A stretch of 64,000 nucleotides of DNA from Proteiniclasticum sp964643785 (GCA_964643785.1 CAZXUT010000002.1:1-64000), one strand, 5' to 3'; positions 26,090 to 35,006 are shown, numbered from the stretch's first letter. The notes: generated from the sequence alone by a model not told the origin. A program made the numbers and translations.

Positions 26090-27244
26090 ATGAAAAAAAT
26101 GCTTGCTATTCTAATGTCAATCATGATGGTTGGTATGGTCCTTGCTGGTTGTGCGTCCGAAAACGAAGGAGAAGCGGAAGCTGACGGCTTTGAGATTGCA
26201 CTGATCACCGACAAGGGAAATATTGATGACAAATCATTCAATCAAGGTGCTTGGGAAGGTGTTGTTGAATTTGCAGAAGCAGAAAACATCACTCATAAGT
26301 ACTATAAGCCAGAAGAAGCTTCTGATGCCGGCTACCTTGCTGCTATTGATTTAGCTGTAACTGGTGGAGCAAAGGTTATCGTTACACCTGGATTCTTATT
26401 TGAGGTTCCAATTTTTGAAGCTCAGACAAAGTACCCAGAAGTGAAGTTCATTCTACTTGATGGTGCTCCTCATACAGCTGACTATGCAACATTTGAAACT
26501 AAGGAAAACGTTGCTAGTGTAATGTACTCTGAAGAAGAATCAGGATACCTTGCTGGTTATGCTGCAGTTATGGATGGAATGACTAAGCTAGGATACATGG
26601 GCGGTATGGCCGTTCCTGCTGTTCAGGCATTCGGATACGGATACCTTCAGGGTGCTGAAGCTGCGGCTGCAGAACTTGGACTTAGTGATGGCGCTGTAGA
26701 AGTGACATACCACTACACAGGTAACTTTGAAGAAACTGATAACAACAAAGCTACTGCAAAGACAATGTTCCAGGAAGGTGCTGAAGTCATATTTGCTGCT
26801 GGTGGAGCTGTTGGTAAGAGCGTAATGTCTGCTGCAGCTGAGTCTGATGGTAAGGTTATCGGCGTTGACGTTGACCAGAGATATGACAGCGAAACTGTAA
26901 TCACATCCGCTACAAAGGGTCTTGCAGCTTCAGTTGTTGCAGTACTTGAATCCATATACAAATCAGATAGCTGGGATACATATTCAGCTAAAACTACATA
27001 CTTCAATGCTGCTAATGACGGTGTTGGTCTTCCAACAGAAGTTATTGGAGAAGAAGGTGCAGATGCTTTCGACAGATTTGAATCTTTCGACAAGGCTGCA
27101 TATGATACAGTATTTGCTACATTAACTGATGGAAGCGTTGAACTTGTTAGAACTTTTGAAGTAGCAGATGCCAATGGATATGCTACAGCAGAAGAGCTTA
27201 CATCTAATCTTGGATTAAGCAAGGTTGCGGTTTCTGTAAGATAA
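26090..27244 (+). CDS. BMP-family substrate-binding lipoprotein of a nucleoside-type ABC transporter
   Basis: A 384-residue lipoprotein. The signal peptide ends in a lipobox, MVLAGC (Cys at about 21), so the mature protein is tethered outside the membrane. The body is a BMP/PnrA-type periplasmic-binding fold with ALITDKGNIDDKSFNQ at the start, GAKVIVTPGFLFE and AGGAVGKSVMSAA. BMP proteins such as PnrA and BmpA bind purine nucleosides; that substrate is inferred. The start is ATG at 26090 after GGAGGG, not the TTG 15 bases upstream. It is first in an operon with one ATPase and two permeases. A hairpin after it may lower expression of the rest. Confidence 0.93.
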   Translation: MKKMLAILMSIMMVGMVLAGCASENEGEAEADGFEIALITDKGNIDDKSFNQGAWEGVVEFAEAENITHKYYKPEEASDAGYLAAIDLAVTGGAKVIVTPGFLFEVPIFEAQTKYPEVKFILLDGAPHTADYATFETKENVASVMYSEEESGYLAGYAAVMDGMTKLGYMGGMAVPAVQAFGYGYLQGAEAAAAELGLSDGAVEVTYHYTGNFEETDNNKATAKTMFQEGAEVIFAAGGAVGKSVMSAAAESDGKVIGVDVDQRYDSETVITSATKGLAASVVAVLESIYKSDSWDTYSAKTTYFNAANDGVGLPTEVIGEEGADAFDRFESFDKAAYDTVFATLTDGSVELVRTFEVADANGYATAEELTSNLGLSKVAVSVR

Positions 27245-27292
27245 TCAGAATCATTCTGATATTATGGACAATCCTCATACTAGTATGAGTTT

Positions 27293-27328
27293 TAATGGGG
27301 GAAGGCGAGAGTTTTCCCCCATTTTCCA
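27293..27328 (+). terminator. Intercistronic hairpin after the BMP gene
   Basis: AATGGGGGAA and TTCCCCCATT arms with an 8-10 base loop, then TTTCC. The T run is short, so partial termination or 3'-end protection of the first gene's message seems more likely than full termination. Confidence 0.65.
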
Positions 27329-27360
27329 ACTAAGAAATAAAGTGATAAGAAGAGGTTAAA

Positions 27361-28908
27361 GTGGATAATTATATTATTGAAATGGTGAATATAACAAAAG
27401 AATTCCCCGGTATTATCGCGAACGACAATATAACACTGAACTTAAAGAGAGGAGAAGTTCATGCACTTCTTGGAGAAAATGGTGCAGGAAAATCTACTCT
27501 GATGAGCGTGCTCTTTGGGCTTTATCAGGCTGAAAAGGGTGAAATCAGAAAAAACGGACAAGTTGTGAAGATCAATAATCCAAATGATGCAAATGCTTTA
27601 GGAATCGGTATGGTACATCAGCATTTCAAGCTGGTGGAAATTTTTACTGTCCTGGAGAACATCATTTTAGGTGTAGAGCCAAATAAAATGGGCTTTTTAG
27701 AAAAAAGTGAAGCGAGAAAAAAAGTTATTGAATTGAGTGAGAGATACGGATTAAAGGTTAGTCCTGATGCAGTGATTGAGAATATTTCTGTAGGGATGCA
27801 GCAGAGAGTGGAAATTCTTAAAATGCTTTATAGAGATAACGAGATTCTGATCTTTGACGAACCGACAGCAGTTCTTACTCCGCAGGAAATTGAAGAAATA
27901 CTAGAAATCATGCGTGGCTTCGCAGATGAAGGAAAGTCAATTTTATTTATAACACATAAGCTTAATGAAATCATGCAGGTAGCTGACAGGTGTACTGTTC
28001 TACGTAAAGGTAAACTAATCGGAACGGTTAATGTAAAAGAAACAACGAAAGAAGAGCTTTCAAAGATGATGGTTGGACGAGATATCAGCTTTACAGTTGA
28101 TAAAAACCAAGCAGAACCAAAGGATGTAGTTCTCTCGGTGAGAAATGTGACGGTTCCAAGTAAAATTCATAAGAATAATTCAGTGAAAAATGTTTCTTTT
28201 GATGTTCGTGCAGGAGAGATTGTTTGTCTTGCAGGTATTGACGGTAATGGCCAGACTGAATTTATTTCAGCACTTACAGGTCTGGAAAAAATGTCGGAAG
28301 GAACCATTACTCTGGCAGGAAAAGATATCAGTAAAGCTTCCATAAGAGAACGTTCCAAAGCCGGTATGAGTCATATCCCTGAGGATCGACATAAGCATGG
28401 ACTGGTTCTTGATTACTCCTTAGAAGAGAATATGATTCTTCAGAGATACTGGGAACCTGAATTTCAGAAAAATGGATTCCTGAGATTTGATGCCATGAGA
28501 AAGTATACTGAAGGACTCGTGAAGAAATTTGATGTTCGTAGCGGACAGGGACCAGTTACTATGGTAAGAAGTATGTCTGGTGGTAATCAGCAGAAAGCGA
28601 TTCTTGCTAGAGAAATCGATAAGAAGCATGAGCTTCTAGTAGCGGTTCAGCCTACAAGAGGACTCGATGTCGGTGCCATTGAATATATCCATAAACAATT
28701 GATTGAAAGAAGAGATGCAGGAAAAGCTGTGCTGCTCGTTTCACTCGAACTTGATGAAGTTATGGATGTCAGTGATAGAATTCTTGTCATGTATGAAGGA
28801 GAAATAGTTGGTGAACTTGATCCTAAAGTCACAACTGTTGAAGAACTTGGTCTATACATGTCAGGTGCTAAACGTAATACCGTAAAGGAGATTAACCATG
28901 CAGAATAA
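27361..28908 (+). CDS. ABC transporter ATP-binding protein, two-domain sugar/nucleoside type
   Basis: Energising subunit with two ABC domains in one 515-residue chain. Domain 1: Walker A GENGAGKSTLMSVLFG, signature SVGMQQRVEILK, Walker B ILIFDEPTAVLT. Domain 2: degenerate Walker A GIDGNGQTEFISALTG in which the usual Lys-Ser/Thr is absent, signature MSGGNQQKAILARE. This asymmetry is normal for the RbsA/YufO class. The start is GTG after AGAGG. It overlaps the first permease gene by 11 bases. The likely cargo is a nucleoside, by association with the BMP protein. Confidence 0.94.
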   Translation: MDNYIIEMVNITKEFPGIIANDNITLNLKRGEVHALLGENGAGKSTLMSVLFGLYQAEKGEIRKNGQVVKINNPNDANALGIGMVHQHFKLVEIFTVLENIILGVEPNKMGFLEKSEARKKVIELSERYGLKVSPDAVIENISVGMQQRVEILKMLYRDNEILIFDEPTAVLTPQEIEEILEIMRGFADEGKSILFITHKLNEIMQVADRCTVLRKGKLIGTVNVKETTKEELSKMMVGRDISFTVDKNQAEPKDVVLSVRNVTVPSKIHKNNSVKNVSFDVRAGEIVCLAGIDGNGQTEFISALTGLEKMSEGTITLAGKDISKASIRERSKAGMSHIPEDRHKHGLVLDYSLEENMILQRYWEPEFQKNGFLRFDAMRKYTEGLVKKFDVRSGQGPVTMVRSMSGGNQQKAILAREIDKKHELLVAVQPTRGLDVGAIEYIHKQLIERRDAGKAVLLVSLELDEVMDVSDRILVMYEGEIVGELDPKVTTVEELGLYMSGAKRNTVKEINHAE

Positions 28909-30076
28909 TGATTCGAAGAAGAATGGATTTAATATAAAAAGCATTACCCAAAGCAAGGGGTTCTCTGGATTTACGGCAGCATTGCTAGCCATTGCGCTGG
29001 GGCTGATTGTAGGATTTATTGTTATGCTTGTGGCTGATCCATCCAATGCAATGAAAGGCTTCAACAGCGTTTTATTAGGTGGACTGAGCAGAATAGGAGA
29101 TGTCTTTTATTTCGCAACACCGATACTCATGACAGGACTTGCTGTGGGCTTCGCCTTCAAGATGGGCCTCTTTAATATTGGTGCTTCAGGACAATACACC
29201 ATGGGTATGTATTTTGCCTTGTATGTCGGATTCATGTGGGATCTGCCAAAAGGAATTCATTGGGTTGTGGCTATACTGGCGGGAATGGTCGGAGGAATGA
29301 TCTGGGGATTCATCCCAGGTATATTCAAAGCACTTCTTAATGTGAACGAAGTCATCACTTCCATCATGTTTAACTACATTGGCATGTACCTGGTGGATAT
29401 GCTGATTCAGGGGAACAGCAACATGTATGTTTCTGCAATGACAAGAACAAAATATCTGCCTGTCAGTGTACAGATTCCAGCATTGGGCATTTCCGGGTCA
29501 AATGTCAATTTCGGTATAGTCTTAGCCCTCGTTATAGGTATTATCCTCTATATTGTATTGCAGAAAACCACTTTCGGTTATGAACTGAAAGCGACTGGAT
29601 TCAACAAGACCGCTGCAGATTATGCTGGTATGAAAGGAAAAAGAAATATCATTTTGACCATGGTTATTGCGGGCGGTCTTGCTGGTTTAGGCGGTGCCTT
29701 TGCTATTCTTGCCCCTTCAGCAATTACAGGAAGCAGTATGACTTATGAACCGATAAATGTCATTGCTGCCAATGGATTTAATGGTATTGCTGTAGCACTT
29801 CTTGGAAATGCTCATCCGATCGGGGTTATTTTCTCTTCAGTATTCATCTCACATATCCAAAGAGGTGGAACACTTGCCAGCCTTCATGGCTTCAAGCCTG
29901 AAATCATAGACGTAGTAATTGCTGTTATTATTTATTTCTCGGCATTTGCGATGATCATGAATGCTGCAGCTGGAAATTTCATCAGAGCAAGAAGAGAGAA
30001 GAAGAGCGGTATTTCTGAGGCGAAAAGCATTGGAGATAAAGATGCATCTAGTGAGACGAAGGAGGCTAAGAAGTAA
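28898..30076 (+). CDS. ABC transporter permease, BMP-nucleoside system (first)
   Basis: A 392-residue integral membrane protein of the BPD_transp_2 family (YufP-like), with roughly nine to ten helices and a conserved GLFNIGASGQYTMGMYFAL segment. The C-terminal tail is hydrophilic and charged. It overlaps the ATPase gene and its TAA overlaps the ATG of the second permease, so the three membrane-complex genes are translationally linked. The two permeases form the transmembrane path. Confidence 0.93.
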   Translation: MQNNDSKKNGFNIKSITQSKGFSGFTAALLAIALGLIVGFIVMLVADPSNAMKGFNSVLLGGLSRIGDVFYFATPILMTGLAVGFAFKMGLFNIGASGQYTMGMYFALYVGFMWDLPKGIHWVVAILAGMVGGMIWGFIPGIFKALLNVNEVITSIMFNYIGMYLVDMLIQGNSNMYVSAMTRTKYLPVSVQIPALGISGSNVNFGIVLALVIGIILYIVLQKTTFGYELKATGFNKTAADYAGMKGKRNIILTMVIAGGLAGLGGAFAILAPSAITGSSMTYEPINVIAANGFNGIAVALLGNAHPIGVIFSSVFISHIQRGGTLASLHGFKPEIIDVVIAVIIYFSAFAMIMNAAAGNFIRARREKKSGISEAKSIGDKDASSETKEAKK

Positions 30077-31041
30077 TGGATACTTTATATTATCTGATTC
30101 AGAATATGCTTCCTGTTGCAATTCCTTTATTGCTCGTTGCGTTAGGTGGAATGTTCAGTGAACGTAGTGGTGTAATCAATATTGCTCTTGAAGGAATCAT
30201 GCTTTTCGGAGCATTCTTTGGTGCCCTGTTTGTATACTTTGTTCAAGACTCAAACATGGGACCGCAGACAATCCTTTTACTCGGTATGGTTGTAGCGGCA
30301 GTTTCAGGATTAATCTATTCGCTGCTGTTATCATTCGCTGCAGTTACTATGAAAGCAAATCAGACGATTACAGGTACATCGCTGAATATGCTGATTCCTG
30401 CAATCATCCTTCTGTTTTCAAAAATGTTCTTCAACTCTGATGGTATAACTACGAATAAAAGTTTCTATATTCGAGAAGTACCTGTTCTTGGACAGATTCC
30501 CGTTCTAGGACCGTTGTTCTTCCAAAGAACCTACCTTACCGTGTATATTGGATTATTGATACTACTGATAGTTACAGTCGTTTTCTACAAGACAAGATTC
30601 GGATTAAGACTAAGAGCTTGCGGTGAGCATCCACATGCAGCTGATTCTGTGGGAATCAATGTATACAAAATGAGATATGCAGGTGTAAGTTTATCTGGTG
30701 TCTTAGGTGGAGTCGGTGGATTCTTCTACGCAGTAGGTGTCATGGATGGAAATGTCAATGGCCATACAGGTGTTGCAGGTTTCGGATTCTTAGCGCTTGC
30801 TGTCATGATCTTTGGACAGTGGAAGCCACTTAGAATTTTCTGGGCTGCAGTATTCTTTGCTTTTTTAAGAACACTGGCTTATTCGGTATCACTGATCCCA
30901 TTCCTAAGTAATTTAGGAATCAATCAGACATACTATAAAATGTTACCTTACCTGGCTACGATGGTTGTGCTGGCCTTTACATCCAAAAAGTCCAGAGCAC
31001 CTAAAGCGGAAGGTATTCCTTACGATAAATCTCAAAGATAA
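30076..31041 (+). CDS. ABC transporter permease, BMP-nucleoside system (second)
   Basis: A 321-residue integral membrane protein of the same family (YufQ-like): SERSGVINIALEGIMLFGAFFGAL is the conserved block (here in part, SGVINIALEGIMLFGA), and the cytoplasmic loop LRACGEHPHAADSVGINVYKMR (part: CGEHPHAADSVGI) is typical. The start is joined to the previous stop as TAATG. Last gene of the transporter operon. Confidence 0.93.
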   Translation: MDTLYYLIQNMLPVAIPLLLVALGGMFSERSGVINIALEGIMLFGAFFGALFVYFVQDSNMGPQTILLLGMVVAAVSGLIYSLLLSFAAVTMKANQTITGTSLNMLIPAIILLFSKMFFNSDGITTNKSFYIREVPVLGQIPVLGPLFFQRTYLTVYIGLLILLIVTVVFYKTRFGLRLRACGEHPHAADSVGINVYKMRYAGVSLSGVLGGVGGFFYAVGVMDGNVNGHTGVAGFGFLALAVMIFGQWKPLRIFWAAVFFAFLRTLAYSVSLIPFLSNLGINQTYYKMLPYLATMVVLAFTSKKSRAPKAEGIPYDKSQR

Positions 31042-31049
31042 GATAAAGA

Positions 31050-31080
31050 AAAGGTGCTTCGATATAAGAAGCATCTTTTT
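31050..31080 (+). terminator. Terminator of the BMP transporter operon
   Basis: AAGGTGCTTC and GAAGCATCTT arms, followed by a long T run. Confidence 0.85.
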
Positions 31081-31168
31081 TCTTTATACAATGTTATAGA
31101 AAATGATGAGCTACTTAAAATCCCAAGAAAGAACAGAAAAAATATTATATTACATAGCAGATTTAGTA

Positions 31169-31197
31169 TTGTAATGATGTATAGGTTGAAGTATAAT
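31169..31197 (+). promoter_or_regulatory. Promoter of the T-box/trpP unit
   Basis: -35 TTGTAA (31169-31174), 17-base spacer, consensus -10 TATAAT (31192-31197), about 25 bases before the T-box stem I. Confidence 0.65.
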
Positions 31198-31220
31198 TAT
31201 GAAAATACTAAAACTCTAGG

Positions 31221-31472
31221 ACAAGGAAGAGTAAACTTAAGTATGTTTTCAAAGAGAGTGGAAGAAAGGTGAGACTTCCATAGAACATTTTCTGTTGAAT
31301 GGACCTTCGAGAGGTGGAGCGAAACCCATAGGGGGAGTAGTATCTGACGGGAGCCTTCCGTAAAAAGGGATAGGATATGTTAGTGTCCGAAAATGAGATG
31401 CGTATTTTCTGTACGTGAAATCAGGTGGCAACGCGAGTGACTTCGCCCTGTAAGGGGTGGGGTCTTTTTTTG
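31221..31472 (+). ncRNA. T-box leader, tryptophan-specific
   Basis: A tRNA-sensing leader that controls trpP by transcription attenuation. Stem I begins with AAGG (31223-31226) paired to CCTT. The loop-E strand AGTA faces GAA, and the specifier codon TGG (Trp) is at 31300-31302 in GAATGGACC. An AG-rich bulge GAGAG is present. The T-box sequence AGGTGGCAACGCGA is at 31423-31436; its TGGC would pair with GCCA, matching the G discriminator base usual in bacterial tRNA-Trp. The terminator stem is at 31439-31464, followed by seven T. Uncharged tRNA-Trp should favour read-through. Confidence 0.93.
31439..31472 (+). terminator. Terminator of the Trp T-box
   Basis: GAC-tt-CGCCCT and AGGGGtgggGTC pair, followed by seven T. 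It competes with the antiterminator formed by the T-box sequence just upstream. Confidence 0.8.
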
Positions 31473-31571
31473 CGTTCAATAATTAATAGTAGAGGAGGGA
31501 TTGGCATGTGGTGAAGGAAAGCAAAGGAGAAATGTTGCAAGAACACTTTTATTTTGAAAGGAATGAATAAA

Positions 31572-32093
31572 ATGAATGTAAAAAAAATGACCCTTTCTGC
31601 AATACTGATCGCTGTAGGTTATATCCTTCACCAGATCGTTCCCGGGATCCCGTTTTTAGGAGGGATGAAGATGGACTTTCTTTTGGTTATGATGTTCTTT
31701 TCAATATTTATGATGGATAGTTACCGTGAAGCCATAGCGGTAGCCTTGGTCTGCGGTATAATATCAGCACTTACCACTACCTTTCCTGGTGGACAGATTG
31801 CGAATATGGTCGATAAGGTTATTACAGGTTCCCTGGTATTCCTCGTGTATAAAAATATGGGTCAGCGATTGCCTAATGTGATCAAGGTCAGTGTGATAGC
31901 ACTAATAGGCACAATTCTCAGCGGGGCAATCTTTTTGTCAGTCGGATTATCCATAAGTGGTGCACCAATTTCCTTTGTAGATCTGTTTATTGGAATCGTA
32001 CTTCCCACATCCATACTGAATGCGGTTCTAGCTGTATTCATGGAGAGAATAATGGAGAGAGCAGGTTACACTAAAATACTGAGAGAAGTATGA
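31572..32093 (+). CDS. trpP: Tryptophan transporter TrpP
   Basis: A 173-residue membrane protein of the TrpP/ECF-S-like type with about five to six hydrophobic segments. Characteristic sequence includes GMKMDFLLVMMFFS, FPGGQIANMVDK and the GLSISGAP loop. It is thought to bring tryptophan into the cell. The Trp-specific T-box upstream independently supports this function. Start chosen at ATG 31572, 9 bases after AAAGGA; other in-frame starts (TTG 31554, ATG 31563) overlap that site. Confidence 0.92.
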   Translation: MNVKKMTLSAILIAVGYILHQIVPGIPFLGGMKMDFLLVMMFFSIFMMDSYREAIAVALVCGIISALTTTFPGGQIANMVDKVITGSLVFLVYKNMGQRLPNVIKVSVIALIGTILSGAIFLSVGLSISGAPISFVDLFIGIVLPTSILNAVLAVFMERIMERAGYTKILREV

Positions 32094-32127
32094 ATCTTAA
32101 AATTTTCTTAGTTTCTTGAGGGGTATT

Positions 32128-32155
32128 TTGACAATCAAAGTGTTTCAAGTATACT
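32128..32155 (+). promoter_or_regulatory. Promoter of degV
   Basis: Consensus -35 TTGACA (32128-32133), 16-base spacer, -10 TATACT (32150-32155). Confidence 0.65.
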
Positions 32156-32239
32156 TTTATTATTAGAAATAATTCTATTGATAGAGAATAGAAATTATAT
32201 TCAAAATAGAAAATGAACAATAAAGCGAGGTACTTGATT

Positions 32240-33076
32240 ATGGAAAAGATCAAACTCATCACAGACAGCACCTGTGATTTAACTCAGGAACTTATAGAAA
32301 AATATGACATTCATGTGTTACCTTTAAGCGTGCATATTGGGGACCAATCCTTTAAGTATGGTGAATCCATAACCTTGAGTGAAATGTATCATGGGGTGAA
32401 AGAAGGAAGTGCATTCCCTACTACCAGTCAGGTGAATCCTCATGAATTTCATGATGTATATAAGAAATATCTTGATGAGGGGTACAAGATTATCTCTCTT
32501 CATGTAGCAGCTACATTATCAGGCACAATCCAGTCAGCAGAGATTGCAAAAGATATGCTAGATAGTGATGACATCACAATTTTAGATTCAAAAGGTGTGT
32601 CAGGAGTAATTTTTCTAGCATTAGTGGAAGCCGGTGAAATGATACATGCAGGAAAGTCATTTGATGAGGTTGTGGCGAAAATAAAAGAGACGACTGAAAA
32701 AGTAAAGGTACTTGTGACTTTTGATACCATGGAGTACCTGGTAAAAGGTGGAAGAGTTCCTAAATCTGTAGGTGCAATCGGCGGATTCCTTGGAATTAAA
32801 CCACTCATATCCATAAAAGAAGGTAAACTGGAAATGGTGGATAAAGCGAGAGGTTCAAAGAAAGCGCAAAAATCTCTGCTATCATTCATTGATAATACAC
32901 CAAGGAAAAAAGACTCAAAAGTTGTTGTAATCAATTCTCTGGACAGTGATATGAACAGAGCTGTGATTGATCATCTGAAGAAGAATGAAATCGGAAGCCA
33001 TGAAATTGAAGTCGGATGTGTTCTTGGTGTACATGCAGGTCCGAAACTGGTAGGTGTTTTCATACTAAGTGCTTAA
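32240..33076 (+). CDS. DegV family fatty-acid-binding protein
   Basis: A 278-residue soluble protein of the DegV/FakB family, which binds single fatty acids and presents them to a fatty acid kinase. Landmarks: ITDSTCDLTQELIEKYDI at the N-terminus, the Pro-Thr-Thr-Ser-Gln segment FPTTSQVNP that contacts the carboxylate, VKGGRVPKSVGAIGGFLGI, and a C-terminal VHAGPKLVGVFI. No FakA-like kinase gene is adjacent. The start is ATG at 32240 after GCGAGG, nine codons inside a longer frame. Confidence 0.92.
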   Translation: MEKIKLITDSTCDLTQELIEKYDIHVLPLSVHIGDQSFKYGESITLSEMYHGVKEGSAFPTTSQVNPHEFHDVYKKYLDEGYKIISLHVAATLSGTIQSAEIAKDMLDSDDITILDSKGVSGVIFLALVEAGEMIHAGKSFDEVVAKIKETTEKVKVLVTFDTMEYLVKGGRVPKSVGAIGGFLGIKPLISIKEGKLEMVDKARGSKKAQKSLLSFIDNTPRKKDSKVVVINSLDSDMNRAVIDHLKKNEIGSHEIEVGCVLGVHAGPKLVGVFILSA

Positions 33077-33108
33077 CTATGCGTTATTCTTATTCACTCC
33101 AAATAGAG

Positions 33109-33137
33109 GAAAAGAGAGCGAGAGCTCTCTTTTCTGA
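33109..33137 (+). terminator. Terminator of degV
   Basis: Perfect 11-bp stem GAAAAGAGAGC / GCTCTCTTTTC with a 4-base loop; few T residues beyond the stem. Confidence 0.6.
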
Positions 33138-33184
33138 TTTCATGGGAAATATGAAAAGCAATCAATTAAATTGCGTGCAATGTA

Positions 33185-33213
33185 TTTACAAATACCTCCT
33201 TTGGGTATATTAT
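33185..33213 (+). promoter_or_regulatory. Promoter of trxB with symmetrical element in the spacer
   Basis: -35 TTTACA (33185-33190), 17-base spacer, -10 TATTAT (33208-33213). The spacer holds ATACC-N7-GGTAT (33192-33208), positioned so that a bound regulator would occlude or remodel the promoter. Confidence 0.6.
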
Positions 33214-33284
33214 ATTAATTATGGTATGGAATTTACTTTCATTCTATATTATGATTAGATTTGAATAACCATAGGGAGGTAATC

Positions 33285-34211
33285 ATGTCACATATTTATG
33301 AAACGATTATATTAGGAGGAGGTCCAGCAGGGCTTTCAGCAGGATTATATGCAGGAAGAGGAAAGCTGGATACGTTACTCATTGAAAAAGCTACTTATGG
33401 CGGTCAGGTTGCAACAACGTACGAAGTCGATAATTATCCTGGAACAGATCTTGGGATAACAGGTCCTCAGCTTTCAGAGAAGATGAGAAAGCAAGCTGAA
33501 CATTTCAAAACTAAATTTATTAAAGAAGATATAGTAGAAGTTGAATTATCAGATAAAGTCAAAAAAATTATAACCAATAAAGGTGAACACTTGGCTAAAA
33601 CTGTGATCATTGCTACAGGCGCACAGCCTAGAATGATCGGGTTTAAAGGTGAAGTTGAACTGAGAGGCAGAGGTGTCTCTTACTGTGCTACCTGCGATGC
33701 TGATTTCTACACAGATCTTCCGATTGCAGTCATCGGCGGAGGAGACTCAGCTCTACAGGAGGCGCTTTATCTAACGAAATTTGCATCAAAGGTTACAATC
33801 ATCCATAGGCGTCAAGGCTTCAGAGCGGCTCCGTATCTTGTTGAAAAAACAAAGGCCAACCCGAAGATTGAATTCCTGCTTGATTCTGTTGTTGAGGAAG
33901 CATTGGAAGAAAACGGTCTACTTACGGGACTTAAAGTCAAAAATGTGATTACAGAAAAAGTCAGTGATTTTATGACAGAAGGTGTATTTGTTTTTGTCGG
34001 ATATGAGCCAATATCCGAGATCTTCAAGGGTAAAGTCAATATGAATGCATTTGGCGAAATCATCACAGATGTATACATGAAGACAGATGTTCCTGGTGTC
34101 TTTGCAGCCGGAGATATCCGTGAGACTACAATAAGACAGGTAATCACGGCAGCATCTGATGGTGCTGTAGCAGCAATTTCCTGTGAAAAATATTTAGGTG
34201 AAATGGAATAA
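33285..34211 (+). CDS. trxB: Thioredoxin reductase
   Basis: NADPH- and FAD-dependent low-molecular-weight thioredoxin reductase, 308 residues. The FAD motif is IILGGGPAGLSAGLY, the redox pair is CATC (Cys134 and Cys137) in SYCATCDADFY, the second nucleotide motif is VIGGGDSALQEAL, and the C-terminal FAD contact is GVFAAGDIRE. The start is ATG at 33285 following GGGAGGT, eight codons inside a longer frame. No thioredoxin gene is adjacent. It has its own promoter and terminator. Confidence 0.95.
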   Translation: MSHIYETIILGGGPAGLSAGLYAGRGKLDTLLIEKATYGGQVATTYEVDNYPGTDLGITGPQLSEKMRKQAEHFKTKFIKEDIVEVELSDKVKKIITNKGEHLAKTVIIATGAQPRMIGFKGEVELRGRGVSYCATCDADFYTDLPIAVIGGGDSALQEALYLTKFASKVTIIHRRQGFRAAPYLVEKTKANPKIEFLLDSVVEEALEENGLLTGLKVKNVITEKVSDFMTEGVFVFVGYEPISEIFKGKVNMNAFGEIITDVYMKTDVPGVFAAGDIRETTIRQVITAASDGAVAAISCEKYLGEME

Positions 34212-34221
34212 GTGTAATAGA

Positions 34222-34256
34222 CATGCAAGGAAGATATTCTTTGCATGTTTTTTTCA
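34222..34256 (+). terminator. Terminator of trxB
   Basis: ACATGCAAgGAA and TTCtTTGCATGT arms, followed by a T run. Confidence 0.85.
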
Positions 34257-34258
34257 GG

Positions 34259-34287
34259 TTTACAAAAGTGAACCTTCAGTCTAGAAT
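34259..34287 (+). promoter_or_regulatory. Promoter of the NAD(P)-binding protein gene
   Basis: -35 TTTACA (34259-34264), 17-base spacer, -10 TAGAAT (34282-34287). Same -35 as trxB. Confidence 0.55.
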
Positions 34288-34336
34288 GTAATTGAGAATT
34301 GTTATCACAGAGTCCGATGGGACATTAGGAGGAATT

Positions 34337-34987
34337 ATGAAAAAAATAGCTATTATTGGAGCCACAGGTATGATTGGCTCAAGGATACTTATGGAACTTA
34401 TTGAAAGAAGTTATGTCATTACAGCAGTTTCAAGACATCCCTTTGAATTACCGGGAAGTCCTCAGATTATTGCCTGTGATGGTGATATCATGAATGAAAA
34501 GGTTGTAGCGGGACATGTTCTGGCACTGGAGAATGATGTGCTGATCAGTGCAATCAGTCCTGATCCTGAAGATCTGGAAAGCTTTCTGACAGCAACTGAA
34601 AATCTGATTAAAATCGCTGAAAAAGCTGCGGTTAAAAAACTGATCACTATCGGTGGTGCAGGAAGCCTCTTACTGCCAGATGGCAGAAGACTAATGGATA
34701 GAGAAGATTTCCCGGAATCGATAAAGCCGATTTCGGAAATTCATAGTAGAGCACTGGATATATACAAGAACCTTCAAGGAAAGAAGTTCAACTGGATCAA
34801 CATCACTCCACCTGAAATCATAGAACCTGATGAAAAATTAGGAAACTACAGATTCGGTACCGATGATTTATTGCTGCAAGACAGTGAGGGAAGATCCTAT
34901 ATTACGGCAGAAGACTTTGCATCAGCTGTGGTAGACCTGATCAAAGATGAGACGATTGAAAATCAGAGAGTGACTGTGGCTTATTAA
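34337..34987 (+). CDS. NAD(P)-binding Rossmann-fold protein (atypical SDR, NmrA/YwnB-like)
   Basis: A 216-residue single-domain protein starting with the dinucleotide-binding motif IAIIGATGMIGSRIL. Other family features are LISAISPDPED and LITIGGAGSLLLPDG near the middle, and a C-terminal TAEDFASAVVDLI typical of these reductase-like proteins. The substrate is unknown; relatives include stress-associated NAD(P)H-binding proteins. The start is ATG at 34337 after AGGAGG, 15 codons inside a longer frame. Confidence 0.88.
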   Translation: MKKIAIIGATGMIGSRILMELIERSYVITAVSRHPFELPGSPQIIACDGDIMNEKVVAGHVLALENDVLISAISPDPEDLESFLTATENLIKIAEKAAVKKLITIGGAGSLLLPDGRRLMDREDFPESIKPISEIHSRALDIYKNLQGKKFNWINITPPEIIEPDEKLGNYRFGTDDLLLQDSEGRSYITAEDFASAVVDLIKDETIENQRVTVAY

Positions 34988-35006
34988 ACAACAATGAAAA
35001 AATTGC

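Noticed and set aside
31054..31479. Two open frames, one on each strand, between the BMP operon and trpP
   Set aside because: They lie within the T-box leader and its promoter; the RNA structure explains the sequence and neither frame looks like a protein.
31531..31571. A 12-codon frame (MLQEHFYFERNE) just before trpP
   Set aside because: Its Shine-Dalgarno sequence is only about two bases from the ATG and there are no tryptophan codons, so a leader peptide is not supported; the T-box already explains control.
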